DNA of 64,000 bases from Paraburkholderia caribensis (GTDB taxonomy: Bacteria; Pseudomonadota; Gammaproteobacteria; Burkholderiales; Burkholderiaceae). Of this stretch, positions 1-8,706 are shown one piece after another. The stretch covers positions 1,922,001 through 1,986,000 of the forward strand of contig NZ_CP026102.1 of assembly GCF_002902945.1 (NCBI RefSeq), given 5' to 3'. The notes beneath the pieces are model-generated. The model had not been told where the DNA came from and ran no database searches. It worked only from the letters and a program-made list of their open reading frames with translations. Positions within the stretch are counted from its first letter, which is position 1. Every line of letters begins with the position of its first letter. A program made the position numbers and the translations under genes.

Positions 1-853
1 ACGACATGCCGCCGCCAATGTACTTACCGAACGTCGTGAGGTCGGGACGGATGCCGAGCAACGCCTGCCGTCCACCACCCGACAGGCGCGATGTCACGAC
101 TTCGTCGAAAATCAGCAACGCATCGTGTCGTTGCGTCAGCGCTCGCAATCCCTTCAGGAATTCAGGTTCGCCGACGATGCATCCACCTGCAACCTGCATC
201 GGCTCCACGATAACGGCGGCGATCTCGTCCCCGTGCGTAGCGAAGACGGCTTCGACGGCGCTCAGATCGTTGTACGGCACGACGACGAAATCGTGCGGCA
301 CGTTCACCGCGCTATTGCCGCTACCGAAAGTCAGAACACCGCCGTGATAGCCGCCCTTAAGGGCAATGACTTTCTTGCGCCCCGTGAAGATGAGCGACGC
401 CGCAATGGCCATCAGGTTCGACTCCGTACCTGAGTTTGTAAATCGCAGTGATTCGACGGAATCGAAACGCTCTTGCAACAGACGCGCAAGCGGCACTTCC
501 AGCGTATTGTGGCCCGTCAGATTGAGACCGTTATCGAGTGCCTCGACAACGGCTGCGCGAATCACGGGGTGACTATGGCCATACATCGCCGTCGTGTACT
601 CGGCGAGGAAGTCAGTATAGGCGTGACCGTCTACGTCCCACAAGCGCTTGCCCTCGCCGCGCGCGATCGTCAATGGGAACGGCGAATAAAACAGCACGGA
701 ACGGGTATTGCCGCCCGGCATGACGGATAAGGCTTCAAGATGCGCCGCTTCACTTTTGGGGTTCGACTTTGCGAACGCGCCCGAGGCGAGTGAAGCCGCG
801 CGCCTGAGTTCCGCCATATCCGGCTGCGATGGCAATACGTTGGTTATCGACAT
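1..853 (-). CDS. Class III aminotransferase, glutamate-1-semialdehyde aminomutase-like (partial)
   Basis: This is a PLP-dependent aminotransferase whose C-terminal part lies beyond the left edge; about 284 residues are visible. Motifs seen are GGNTRSV near residue 47, NSGTESN, GGYHGG, the IFDEV cofactor aspartate motif, and GKYIGGGM at the edge, whose lysine should bind PLP. The layout matches glutamate-1-semialdehyde 2,1-aminomutase and its relatives. The start is ATG at 853, preceded by AGGAG. It is the last visible gene of a leftward operon and lies 55 bp after a solute-binding protein gene, so it probably acts on the imported compound rather than in tetrapyrrole synthesis. The substrate is unknown. 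Confidence 0.85.
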   Translation of the reverse strand, partial: MSITNVLPSQPDMAELRRAASLASGAFAKSNPKSEAAHLEALSVMPGGNTRSVLFYSPFPLTIARGEGKRLWDVDGHAYTDFLAEYTTAMYGHSHPVIRAAVVEALDNGLNLTGHNTLEVPLARLLQERFDSVESLRFTNSGTESNLMAIAASLIFTGRKKVIALKGGYHGGVLTFGSGNSAVNVPHDFVVVPYNDLSAVEAVFATHGDEIAAVIVEPMQVAGGCIVGEPEFLKGLRALTQRHDALLIFDEVVTSRLSGGGRQALLGIRPDLTTFGKYIGGGMS

Positions 854-908
854 ATGCACTCCTGATTCATTCGGGATCTGTTGCTGAATATGGGTTCTGC
901 GAGATCGG

Positions 909-2036
909 TCATTCGACGGGCACGATCGATCCGCCCGCGGACCGATATACCGTCATCGGTGCCTTGATCCATTCGCCGCGCTGATCGAAGCGTACTTGCC
1001 CGAACAGGGTGTTAAAGGTCGTCTGATGAAGCGTCTTGTCGAGTGCTTCTGGCGATAGCGATTGCGCCTTCGCAATTGCCTCGCCCATCATCAAGGTGGC
1101 GGCGTAGAAAGACGGTGCCTTCTGATCGGGATCGACACCATATGCTGCCTTGAAGCGGGCCTCGAAGCGTTTGCCATCGGGTAACGCTGCAAGCGGCACA
1201 CCGCCTTGTGGACAGTACATTTTCTTGTCGAGCGCACCGTCGGCAAGCTTCGGAAATTCGCCGACGCACAGTCCATCGCCACCCATCAATACCGCGTTGA
1301 TTCCAAGGTCGCGCATCTGTCTGGCCAGATAGGCGGCCTGCCCGTAATAACCGCCGTAGAAAATGGCTTGCGGTTTCTCCAGTTTCACCTTCGACAGCAC
1401 CGCCTTGAAATCAACGGTGTGATCTGTAGCGTACTCGCGCGCAATAATTTCGATTCCCTGCTTCTTCGCCGTATTGGAAAACACATCCGCTACACCCGCG
1501 CCATATGCCGTGCGATCGTCTATCACCGCGACGCGCTTCAGATGCAGCGTATTCGCGGCAAAGTCAGCCATTTTTCCGCCAAGTACATTGTCGTCAGTGG
1601 TCAGACGGAATACGTACGGGTAGCCGGGAACCGTCAATGCGGGGTTCGATGCCGCGGGCGTGATCATGATCACCTTCGCATCGTTGTAGATCTTCGACGC
1701 GGGTATCGTCACGCCAGAATTCCAGTGCCCGATTACTGCGAGCACACCGTTGTCTACGAGTTTCTGCGCAACAGTCACTCCGGCCTTCGGATCGGATTGA
1801 TCGTCCACTGAAATCAATTCAAACTTGAGCGGCTGGCCATTCAGCGTCATATGCTTTGCATTGAGATCATCGACAGCGAGTCTCGCGCCGCGCTCGTTGT
1901 CTTTGCCGCTCGCCGCCTGCGAACCCGTCAGTGGACCTGCGACACCAATCTTCACTACCGTGTCGGCATGAACCGCCGCGGATGCCAACGCAACGCTCAG
2001 GCCTGCCACAAGCATCTTCATTGCAGGAATACGCAT
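909..2036 (-). CDS. Branched-chain amino acid-type ABC transporter substrate-binding protein
   Basis: A periplasmic solute-binding protein of the Leu/Ile/Val (LivJ, Peripla_BP_6) family, 375 residues. The start at 2036 is chosen because GGGAG lies seven bases upstream and gives a normal signal peptide (MRIPAMKMLVAGLSVALASA, cleavage near AVHA-DT). The mature protein opens VVKIGVAGPLTGSQAASGKD, the usual ligand-binding start of this family. It sits 14 bp after the HAD gene and 55 bp before the aminotransferase gene. No permease or ATPase gene accompanies it in the window, so it must share a transporter encoded elsewhere or beyond the left edge. The ligand is not predictable. Confidence 0.9.
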   Translation of the reverse strand: MRIPAMKMLVAGLSVALASAAVHADTVVKIGVAGPLTGSQAASGKDNERGARLAVDDLNAKHMTLNGQPLKFELISVDDQSDPKAGVTVAQKLVDNGVLAVIGHWNSGVTIPASKIYNDAKVIMITPAASNPALTVPGYPYVFRLTTDDNVLGGKMADFAANTLHLKRVAVIDDRTAYGAGVADVFSNTAKKQGIEIIAREYATDHTVDFKAVLSKVKLEKPQAIFYGGYYGQAAYLARQMRDLGINAVLMGGDGLCVGEFPKLADGALDKKMYCPQGGVPLAALPDGKRFEARFKAAYGVDPDQKAPSFYAATLMMGEAIAKAQSLSPEALDKTLHQTTFNTLFGQVRFDQRGEWIKAPMTVYRSAGGSIVPVE

Positions 2037-2049
2037 GATCATGCTCCCG

Positions 2050-2748
2050 TCATTCGTTGATGAGATGTTCCAGCACGCTGCGCACAGGTTCGAGCGTCGC
2101 GAACTCATAATCCGGGCGCGCCTGGAAATCACCCAGTTTCTCGGCACCACGATTGATCCACGCCACCTTGATACCGAGCGGCTTGGCACCGTCGATATCG
2201 GCCCACGTGCCGATCGAACAATGGAAGATTTCGTCGGCTCGCATGTCGAGCGTGGCAAGCCCAGTTTTGAAGATCGTCTCCGATGGTTTGTACGCGCGGG
2301 CCATCTCCGCCGTCGTCACTTTCGGAAAGTACTCAACCAGACGACTTCGACGCCACAGGTCAGTGTCCATGTTGGTAATCGGCATGAGCACGAATCTGTC
2401 GCGTGCCCAGTCGAGGAACGCAACGGCGTCGTCAAAAGGCGGAGATGATTCAACCAGATGTGTCAGCAGCAACTCAGTCAACGCCGCCATTTCCTGCCCC
2501 CTAGTGCAGCCTTCATGTAGCGCCTCCAGACAATCCTTGAGCGCCTGTTGCGCGACATCGCGATAGCGCCGGTACGCGTTGCTTCTGTATCCCTGCACCG
2601 TGCGCCTGTCCCAGTCCGCATAGACATTGGCCGCTGTTTGCGTCGTGAGCGCAAGATGCTGCAATACGCCTTCAATACCGCGAATACCGCCCGTCGTCAC
2701 ATCGACGAGCGTGCCAAAGTAGTCGAACGTTAGTGCTTTGGGTTTCAT
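2050..2748 (-). CDS. HAD-superfamily hydrolase, haloacid dehalogenase type II-like
   Basis: A haloacid dehalogenase-superfamily hydrolase of 232 residues. Motif I is FDYFGT near residue 8 with the nucleophilic Asp; motif II is the PITNMD stretch, with Asn where Ser/Thr is usual; a KP..TIF lysine motif follows; the distal acidic motif is TWADIDGA. The length and helical cap fit class I HAD enzymes resembling 2-haloacid dehalogenase, but many of these are phosphatases. It is the first gene of a leftward three-gene operon with a solute-binding protein and an aminotransferase. The true substrate is unknown. Confidence 0.85.
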   Translation of the reverse strand: MKPKALTFDYFGTLVDVTTGGIRGIEGVLQHLALTTQTAANVYADWDRRTVQGYRSNAYRRYRDVAQQALKDCLEALHEGCTRGQEMAALTELLLTHLVESSPPFDDAVAFLDWARDRFVLMPITNMDTDLWRRSRLVEYFPKVTTAEMARAYKPSETIFKTGLATLDMRADEIFHCSIGTWADIDGAKPLGIKVAWINRGAEKLGDFQARPDYEFATLEPVRSVLEHLINE

Positions 2749-3042
2749 AGCTCTCTTCCATCGTATAGTAGTGCTAACTTAACAAATATTGACCGGCTTC
2801 GAGACTGCCCTTCGACTTCGGCAGCCATGTCGACACGAGCGATGCAGAATCCCTTCTCTTCACGCGCGAGCCATGTCAAAACCATCGCAGATCATCAGCA
2901 ACGCTCTCGAAGTGAATTTAATGTACGCCGTACAATTAAAATGTGCAAGCGAGCAAATTTGCGGGTTTTCCCCGACGTCTCGCGCGATCGCACCGTTTGC
3001 AGTAGAGTGACGCTCGTTCGAATTCAATGGCGAGAACTCACG
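2749..3042. promoter_or_regulatory. Divergent intergenic region with candidate TetR operator
   Basis: This AT-richer stretch separates the leftward HAD operon from the rightward TetR gene and should hold both promoters. At 2922-2934 there is a perfect inverted repeat TGTAC-GCC-GTACA, flanked by TTAA/ATTAA, a shape typical of TetR-family operators. It overlaps a TACAAT hexamer at 2931-2936 that could serve as a -10 element for the regulator. Autoregulation plus control of the divergent operon is an inference. Confidence 0.55.
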
Positions 3043-3801
3043 TTGAGCAGAAAGGAAGAGTCAGCGGCGGCGGCTACCGCGCCCGAGAAGAAGCGACGTG
3101 GCCGGGCCCCGAAGGATCAGGGGCTATCGAGAGAACGTATCGTGGACGCTGCCCTCGCATTGATCGATGCCAAAGGCTACGCATCGTTCAGCCTGCGCGA
3201 CGTTGCGAGAGAGCTGGGTGTCTATCCGACGGCTATCTACTGGCACGTGCCAAGCCGCGACGAGTTACTCGTCGAAGTGATCGCGGCGGCATTGGGCGAC
3301 CTTGTTCCTCCAACACTGCCGGCCGCGCGCTGGCGCGACTGGTTGAAGGAACTGTTCAATCGTTATCGCGACGCCGTTGCGCGGCATCCAAACATCGCAC
3401 CGTTACTGGGTTCGCAGATCATTTCGAATGCCAGTATGAATCCCGTGATGGTCGAAGCGGTTCTTCAGACCTTGCTTTCCGCGGGCTTCAGACCCGAAGA
3501 TCTGATTCACGTGTACAACACGGTGATTACCGCGATGGTCGGCTTCGTGACGCTGGAATTCGCGGGCCACGGTGCCGACGAACGTGACGCATGGGAAGGC
3601 AGATTGCGCACGCGATTCGAAGAACTCGACCCCTCTGCCTTTCCCGTTCTGACGTCGAATGTCAAACGACTTTCGAATCAGGCATTCATCGTACGCTGGA
3701 AGGGCGGTACCAATTCGTCGCTGAAACAGAGCCACGAGCGGTACATCGATGTCGTACTGGATGGACTCCAGCGGCAACTGCCAGGTCCCGGAGGTTCATG
3801 A
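3043..3801 (+). CDS. TetR/AcrR family transcriptional regulator
   Basis: A DNA-binding repressor of about 252 residues. A basic tail (KKRRGRAPKDQG) is followed by the TetR helix-turn-helix, with SFSLRDVARELGVYPTAIYWHV as the recognition region; the rest is an all-helical TetR_C-like ligand domain. The start is uncertain: TTG at 3043 is chosen because upstream in-frame codons (GTG 3007, ATG 2941) lie on or beside the putative promoter and operator at 2922-2936. No strong ribosome binding site marks any of them. It lies divergent from the HAD/solute-binding/aminotransferase operon and probably controls it. Confidence 0.8.
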   Translation: MSRKEESAAAATAPEKKRRGRAPKDQGLSRERIVDAALALIDAKGYASFSLRDVARELGVYPTAIYWHVPSRDELLVEVIAAALGDLVPPTLPAARWRDWLKELFNRYRDAVARHPNIAPLLGSQIISNASMNPVMVEAVLQTLLSAGFRPEDLIHVYNTVITAMVGFVTLEFAGHGADERDAWEGRLRTRFEELDPSAFPVLTSNVKRLSNQAFIVRWKGGTNSSLKQSHERYIDVVLDGLQRQLPGPGGS

Positions 3802-3882
3802 ATAGCACACATGGATTGTTCGGCTGCGCGACATGGCACGAAATGGCTCAAAGAGGACTTCACACGTGCAACAGGGAAGTTT

Positions 3883-4304
3883 AAGGGCACGAAGTTCGGG
3901 TGCGTGACGGGATTCTTTGTCCTGGGGCGCATCGCGGCCGGCTAGCGGCTTATCGAATGCAGGGGCGAGCTGGCCAGCTGGCGGCGGGCGGCCGCGCGGC
4001 GGCGTGCCAATGTCGCACACACCTTCGTCGTCGGGCTCTCGGACGCACGGGTAATTGATGGCAGTCGCGATGGTAACAGTGCCCGCTTCCCGAATCACAC
4101 GTGCTCACCGAACTGCGAAGCCATCGAACCGGGTGATCGTGTCTTCATCCATGCCTCACCGACATGGCGGCCGGCTGCGAGCTGTTCATCGACTATGCGC
4201 TGGAAATTGAGAGCGAACCCACCGATGAGATCAGGCAACTGTACGCACGCCGCTGGAACTCACCCGGGCGCCGGCGATCCATGCTCGGCGCCTCAGATGG
4301 TTGA
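3883..4304 (+). pseudogene. SET-domain protein methyltransferase, broken
   Basis: Remains of a small SET-domain (lysine methyltransferase) gene. One frame from about 3883 reads an N-terminal SET segment, interrupted by TAG at 3943-3945 where GAG (Glu) would be expected (IAAG*RLIE). It continues as HTFVVGLSDARVIDGS and PNHTCSPNCEAIEPGDRVFIHA, the cofactor-binding NH.C.PN.E core. At about 4155 the frame shifts, consistent with loss of one C, and resumes as DMAAGCELFIDYALE and TDEIRQLYARRW, ending at TGA 4302. The post-SET cysteines normally found after the ..QLYA segment are absent. No start codon is clear. I infer a decayed gene with no function. Confidence 0.75.
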
Positions 4305-4483
4305 CGTCGATCAACCGAATGACTGTTGCCGGGGGCGCCGGACGCCCCTTCGCGACCCAACTCGGCCGTTCGAGTCAGCACGCTCCAAACGGCCGCTCCC
4401 GAGAAAGAACAGCCGTCCACGAATCGACTCGCAGCAACGCAAAAGCATCGAGAAGTCCAGCCAGGTTCGGGCGACGCGATTCC

Positions 4484-5368
4484 TCAGCGCTTGATCAGCA
4501 TCGAAAGCACTGCGCTTGCTGCGCAAAGCCCTGCGACAATCGGAAAGATGATCGACGTATGGCCGGTGGCATCGATAATGTGGCCGATAACCGGTTCGCC
4601 GATGCCAGCGAACATGTACGACATGGTGTTTAGCACACCTGTTACTGTCCCCGCAGCGCGGCGCCCGAAAATATCAGGACACAAGGCCCAGAAAGACGAC
4701 GCCGGCCCGAAGACAAAAAAGCCGCACAAAAACAGAAGCACGATCGCAAACATACTACCGTGCGGCACGAACATCATGAAGATTGCCGTCGCGCAGGCCA
4801 GCACCATGTACCAGACGATCGCCATATAGCTGCGCCCTTGAAACAATACGTCGGATATCCAGCTATTCGACAGCGAGCCGAGCGCCATGCCCACCGGTAA
4901 CGCGACCGTGATCCATTTCGGGTCGATCAGCGCCGATGAAGTCTTCCAGTCCATGCCGAGAAAATGGACCGGCACCCAGACCACCAACGCGTACCGTGCG
5001 GCGTTCTGGAAACCGATTGCGAGACCCGTGATGTAGAGCCTCCAGTTCTTCATCACAAGCGCGTATCGCTGCGCGCTCGTCAACTCATTCTCCGACTCCG
5101 CCAGAGAGGTTGTCTCTTCCGATTTTTCAGCAGCCGGCAGATGCAGAGCCTCCGGTCGTTCAGAAACAAATAGCAACAACACCAGTGCGCCCAGCAGCAT
5201 GGAAAGCGGCGCGAGACGGAATATCCAGACCCAGCCGAGTTGCATCGTACCCAGAATGATGACCGGAAAAACGTAAGCGAGCACCGAAGAGAATCCGGAG
5301 AAGCCCACATAAACGCCATAGACAAAACCGCGATGTTTGTGATCCCAAGTCAGTGCAACGTTACGGCG
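4484..5368 (-). pseudogene. MFS transporter lacking its N-terminal half
   Basis: The remaining frame encodes the loop and C-terminal six-helix half of a major facilitator superfamily transporter, about 274 residues from GTG 5308 against the usual 420-450. The sequence resembles the organophosphate:antiporter (GlpT/UhpT) or related branch, with motifs such as FWALCPDIFGRRAAGTVTG. In-frame homologous-looking codons run upstream of 5308 (WDHKHRGFVYGVYVGFSG) to a TGA at 5369-5371, so the reading frame is cut and has no credible start. About 165 bp upstream lies a 40-bp direct repeat that may be the scar of an insertion element. Probably non-functional. Confidence 0.75.
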
Positions 5369-5533
5369 TCAATCGCCTCACCAACGAGCCTAGAGGACAT
5401 ATTCCAGTCGGCCCAAGCAATCTAGCGCGGCTCGGGTGCCCCCTTTGCGCTTAGGCCAGAAACCGTTGTATTGACTATCCAAGAGGTATCGACGATAGCA
5501 ATCACGCATCGTCGTTGTGCGCCGCACACCGAA

Positions 5534-5613
5534 TTTTCGCGTTCCCGCGCACTTTGTTGCACCTGAACGGACGTTTTCCCGTTCCCGCACACTTTGTTGT
5601 GCCCCAATACAAA
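5534..5613. repeat. Two 40-bp direct repeats, possible IS21-family end remnant
   Basis: Copies 5534-5573 and 5574-5613 share the core TTTTC.CGTTCCCGC.CACT followed by TTGTTG, with exact 40-base phasing. Adjacent directly repeated subterminal blocks of this size are known at the ends of IS21-family elements. There is no transposase nearby, so the assignment to IS21 is an inference; the repeat itself is directly visible. Confidence 0.5.
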
Positions 5614-5642
5614 TTCGAGATTTGGCTTGACGAATTATCTTT

Positions 5643-5671
5643 AGATATATATCTTACGATACATCTTAAGA
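5643..5671. promoter_or_regulatory. Candidate PadR (NfeR-like) operator
   Basis: An AT-rich dyad block lies just upstream of the PadR gene: the perfect 12-base palindrome AGATATATATCT at 5643-5654 and the 8-base palindrome TCTTAAGA at 5664-5671, with ATCTTA repeated in the same orientation. The position 20-45 bases before the ATG at 5689 fits an operator for autorepression. The assignment rests on position and symmetry only. Confidence 0.55.
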
Positions 5672-5688
5672 CATTCGGAGATGCCGAC

Positions 5689-6474
5689 ATGCGTCACCAC
5701 CATCATCGTTTTTCCCGTGACTTCGCCCGCGACGCCGACTTTGCCCGCGATCCCGCGTTCCTTGGCTTATACGAACGCTTCCAGATGTTCAGGGACGCGA
5801 TCGGCCGCCATCAGCGCGGCGGCGGCCGGCACGGCGGGCCGTTCGGCGGCGGCGCGGGCGGTCCGTTCGGGGGCGGCTTCGGCGGAGGATTCGGCGGCGA
5901 AGGCGACGGCTTCCCGCGCGGACGCAAGTTCACGTCCGACGATCTGCAACTGCTGCTGCTCGCGCTGATCGACGAACAGCCGCGCCACGGCTACGAACTG
6001 ATCAAGGCGCTCGAAGCGCGCTCGAACGGCTTCTACACGCCGAGCCCGGGGATGGTCTACCCCGCGCTGACCTATCTGGAAGAACTCGGCTACGTGACCG
6101 TGCAACTGGAAGGCAACCGCAAGCGCTACTCGCTCGCCGACGCCGGCCGCGAGTACCTCGCCGGCAACCGCGAGCGCGCCGACCTGATGCTCGCCAAGCT
6201 CTCGCATATCGCCCGCAAGATGGATTCGGTGCGCCGCGCGTTCGCGGGCGAGGCGGGACAGCAAGGCGAAGCGGGCGACGACGCGAGCGAATACGGCGGC
6301 TGGCTGCCCGAATTCGTGCAGGCGCGGCGTGCACTGAAACATGCCCTGCTGTTGCGCGACAACGCATCGCCGGAGGAGCAGCGGCGCATCGCGGCGATCC
6401 TCGCGCGCGCCACGGCCGAAATCGAAAGCAAGCCGCGCGAGAACGGCGGCAAAACGCCGGGCGAAGCCGCCTGA
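5689..6474 (+). CDS. nfeR: PadR-family metal-responsive regulator, NfeR (YqjI)-like
   Basis: A winged-helix repressor of 261 residues. A histidine run at residues 3-6 (MRHHHHRF) and a Gly/Phe-rich linker (residues about 44-72) precede a PadR domain at about 83-160 with HGYELIKALE and SPGMVYPALTYLEELGYV. E. coli NfeR (YqjI) has the same plan, a metal-binding His-rich N-terminus before the PadR domain, and represses the ferric-chelate reductase gene next to it. Here the neighbour 34 bp downstream is the matching reductase. The N-terminus has histidines but no cysteines, unlike the E. coli protein. The start at 5689 is supported by CGGAG upstream. Nickel or iron sensing is inferred. Confidence 0.8.
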   Translation: MRHHHHRFSRDFARDADFARDPAFLGLYERFQMFRDAIGRHQRGGGRHGGPFGGGAGGPFGGGFGGGFGGEGDGFPRGRKFTSDDLQLLLLALIDEQPRHGYELIKALEARSNGFYTPSPGMVYPALTYLEELGYVTVQLEGNRKRYSLADAGREYLAGNRERADLMLAKLSHIARKMDSVRRAFAGEAGQQGEAGDDASEYGGWLPEFVQARRALKHALLLRDNASPEEQRRIAAILARATAEIESKPRENGGKTPGEAA

Positions 6475-6508
6475 CGCAGTCGATTCAACGACATTGAGAG
6501 AACACCTT

Positions 6509-7336
6509 ATGCAAGCAACCCGAACCGATCTGAACGTGACGCGCGTGCGTCATCCGCTGAAATTCCGTCTGCTGCAAGTCAAGCACGTCGTGGCCGTCAC
6601 GCCGCATCTGATCCGTGTGACGCTGACGGGCGACGATCTGCACGACTTCGTATCAGCCTCCTTCGACGATCACATCAAAGTGTTTTTCCCCGCGCCCGGC
6701 GAAGACAAGCCGACGCTGCCGGCAGCGGGCCCCGACGGCCCCGTGTTCCCCGCCGACCGCCCGCGCCCCGTCGCGCGCGATTTCACGCCGAAGCGCTTCG
6801 ACCGCGACGCGCGCGAACTCGAGCTGGAGTTCGCGATGCACGAAGCCGGCCCCGCCGCCGAATGGGCGGCGCAGGCTAAGGCCGGGCAGTATCTGGGCAT
6901 CGGCGGGCCGCGTGGCTCGTTCGTCGTGCCGACGGGCTATGACTGGCATCTGCTGATCGGCGACGATACCGCCCTGCCCGCCATCGGCCGGCGTCTCGCG
7001 GAACTGCCGCAAGGCGCGCGCGTCGCGGCCGTGATCGAAGTCGCCGATCCTTCCGCGCGCATCGAGTTCGACACGCGTACCGATCTGTATATCGAATGGC
7101 GTTATCGCAGCGATGCCGCCCATCGTGACGACCGAGGTGCAGAGTTGCTGAAAGCGGTGCGCGAAACCTTCCTGCCGGACGGCGACGGCTACGTGTGGGC
7201 AGCGGGCGAAGCGGCAACGATGCGCGCCGTGCGCGCGCTGCTGGTCAACGAACGTGGCATCGACAAGTCGCGCATCCGCGCGTCGGCGTACTGGAAACAG
7301 GGCGAGCAGGCCGTCCACGAGAATCTCGACGACTGA
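6509..7336 (+). CDS. nfeF: Siderophore-interacting protein / NADPH-dependent ferric-chelate reductase
   Basis: A cytoplasmic FAD-binding ferric-chelate reductase of the SIP (ViuB/YqjH) family, 275 residues. An N-terminal FAD-binding barrel contains PHLIRVTLTGDDL, a Y-T-like flavin site in RDFTPKRFD, and GQYLGIGGPRGSF; a C-terminal NADPH-binding lobe contains DDTALPAIGRRL and YVWAAGEAATMRAVR. Such enzymes release iron from imported siderophores by reduction. It follows the PadR regulator by 34 bp with GAGAG before the ATG at 6509, and precedes an MFS gene, forming a three-gene iron-handling operon. Confidence 0.88.
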   Translation: MQATRTDLNVTRVRHPLKFRLLQVKHVVAVTPHLIRVTLTGDDLHDFVSASFDDHIKVFFPAPGEDKPTLPAAGPDGPVFPADRPRPVARDFTPKRFDRDARELELEFAMHEAGPAAEWAAQAKAGQYLGIGGPRGSFVVPTGYDWHLLIGDDTALPAIGRRLAELPQGARVAAVIEVADPSARIEFDTRTDLYIEWRYRSDAAHRDDRGAELLKAVRETFLPDGDGYVWAAGEAATMRAVRALLVNERGIDKSRIRASAYWKQGEQAVHENLDD

Positions 7337-7361
7337 CGCCTCAACCAAACGGAGCCATGCA

Positions 7362-8627
7362 TTGCTCTCATTGAACGAATCACACGAGCGGCGCCTGCTG
7401 TGGCTGCTCGCGCTCACGCAGTTCACCATCATCATGGATTTCATGGTGATGATGCCGCTCGGCCCGCAGATCATGCACGCGTTCGAAATCTCGCCTGCGC
7501 GTTTCGCGACGGCCGTGTCGGCGTATTCGTGGTGCTCGGGGCTATCGGGCCTGCTGGCCGCCACGTATATCGACCGTTTCGACCGGCGGCGTCTGTTGCT
7601 CGCCATCTACGCGCTGTTCGCACTGTCGAACCTCGGCTGCGCGCTCGCGCCGAACTTTCCGCTGCTGCTCGTGGCGCGCGCTTTCGCGGGCATTACGGGG
7701 GGCGTGCTTGCTTCCGTGGTGATGGCGATCGTCGGCGACGTGATTCCTGTTGCGCGGCGTGGCGCGGCGACGGGCACGATCATGACGGCCTTCTCGCTGG
7801 CGGCGATTGCAGGCGTGCCGGCGGGCGTGATGCTGGGCGCGCACTTCGGCTGGGCATCGCCGTTTGTGCTGCTCGTCGTGCTGTCCTGCGTGATCTGGAT
7901 GGGCGGTTTGCGCATGGTGCCGTCGCTGACCGAGCATCTGCAGAGACAGCGCGTGCCGCTCGCGCAGGTGTTGCCTGATTTGTGGCGGCTGTTCGCGAAT
8001 CCGCGGCATCTGAATGCGTTTGCGCTGACGTTTGTGGTGATGGTCGGGCACATGCTGGTGATTCCGTTCATCGCGCCGACGCTCGTGGCGAATCACGGTG
8101 TCGCGCCTGCGAATCTGTCGTGGCTCTATATGGCGGGCGGCGCCGCTACCTTCTTCACGTCGCGCCGGGTTGGCGCACTCTCGGATCGCTTTGGCAAGAA
8201 GCGCGTGTTCCGGATCGCTGCGTTGCTGTCGGTGTTGCCTGTGCTGTTCGTCACGCATCTGCCCGATCTGCCGTTTTACGCGATGGTGCTGTTCTTTCCG
8301 GTGTTCATGGTCGCGTTGTCGTCGCGGATGGTGCCGATGCAGGCGTTGCTCACGACGGTGCCGGAGCCGCAGACGCGCGGTGCGTTTCTCAGCGCGAACA
8401 GCGCGGTGCAGGCGATGGGCACGGGTTGTGGTGCGTGGTTCGGCGGCTTGTTGCTGACGACCACTGCGCAGGGGCAGATCGCGGGTTTTGGCACGGTTGG
8501 ATGGTTGGCGGCGGCTGCCGCAGTGCTGGCGTGTGGGTGGATCGGGCGTGTGAGGAGCGCTAGTGACGCCGCTGCGGGCGGGGCGGTGAAGTCTGCGGCG
8601 GGGGGTGAAGTGGTTGGGGAGGTGTGA
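7362..8627 (+). CDS. MFS transporter, drug/metabolite efflux (DHA1/AraJ-like)
   Basis: An inner-membrane major facilitator with about 12 hydrophobic helices, 421 residues. TM1 reads LLALTQFTIIMDFMVMMPLG, followed by the DRFDRRR loop between TM2 and TM3 and a GxLSDRFGKKR copy in the second half. The start is TTG at 7362, preceded by GGAG seven bases away; the ATG at 7356 is out of frame. It lies 25 bp after the ferric reductase gene, so export of a siderophore or its breakdown product is plausible, but the substrate is not known. Codons near the end become rich in GGG and GTG, as the sequence passes into the repeat region. Confidence 0.85.
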   Translation: MLSLNESHERRLLWLLALTQFTIIMDFMVMMPLGPQIMHAFEISPARFATAVSAYSWCSGLSGLLAATYIDRFDRRRLLLAIYALFALSNLGCALAPNFPLLLVARAFAGITGGVLASVVMAIVGDVIPVARRGAATGTIMTAFSLAAIAGVPAGVMLGAHFGWASPFVLLVVLSCVIWMGGLRMVPSLTEHLQRQRVPLAQVLPDLWRLFANPRHLNAFALTFVVMVGHMLVIPFIAPTLVANHGVAPANLSWLYMAGGAATFFTSRRVGALSDRFGKKRVFRIAALLSVLPVLFVTHLPDLPFYAMVLFFPVFMVALSSRMVPMQALLTTVPEPQTRGAFLSANSAVQAMGTGCGAWFGGLLLTTTAQGQIAGFGTVGWLAAAAAVLACGWIGRVRSASDAAAGGAVKSAAGGEVVGEV

Positions 8628-8706
8628 TGCTTTTCTTTCGTGGTTTTTTTCTTGCCTGGGTGTCTGGGGTCTGTTTGCTAGTGCGATAGCGGTGCCCGTT
8701 TTTTTT

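Larger units (their letters stand above)
5372..5688. other. Gap between truncated MFS gene and PadR operon
   Basis: No credible gene is seen. The stretch holds the 40-bp direct repeat pair (5534-5613) and, from about 5634, the AT-rich promoter and operator region of the PadR gene. The leftmost 150 bases contain only short open frames that match nothing I recognise. Confidence 0.5.

Noticed and set aside
5390..5690. Nested minus-strand frames over the 40-bp repeat as a transposase fragment
   Set aside because: The translations contain no transposase motif such as a DDE context or IstA/IstB block; only the repeat itself is supported.
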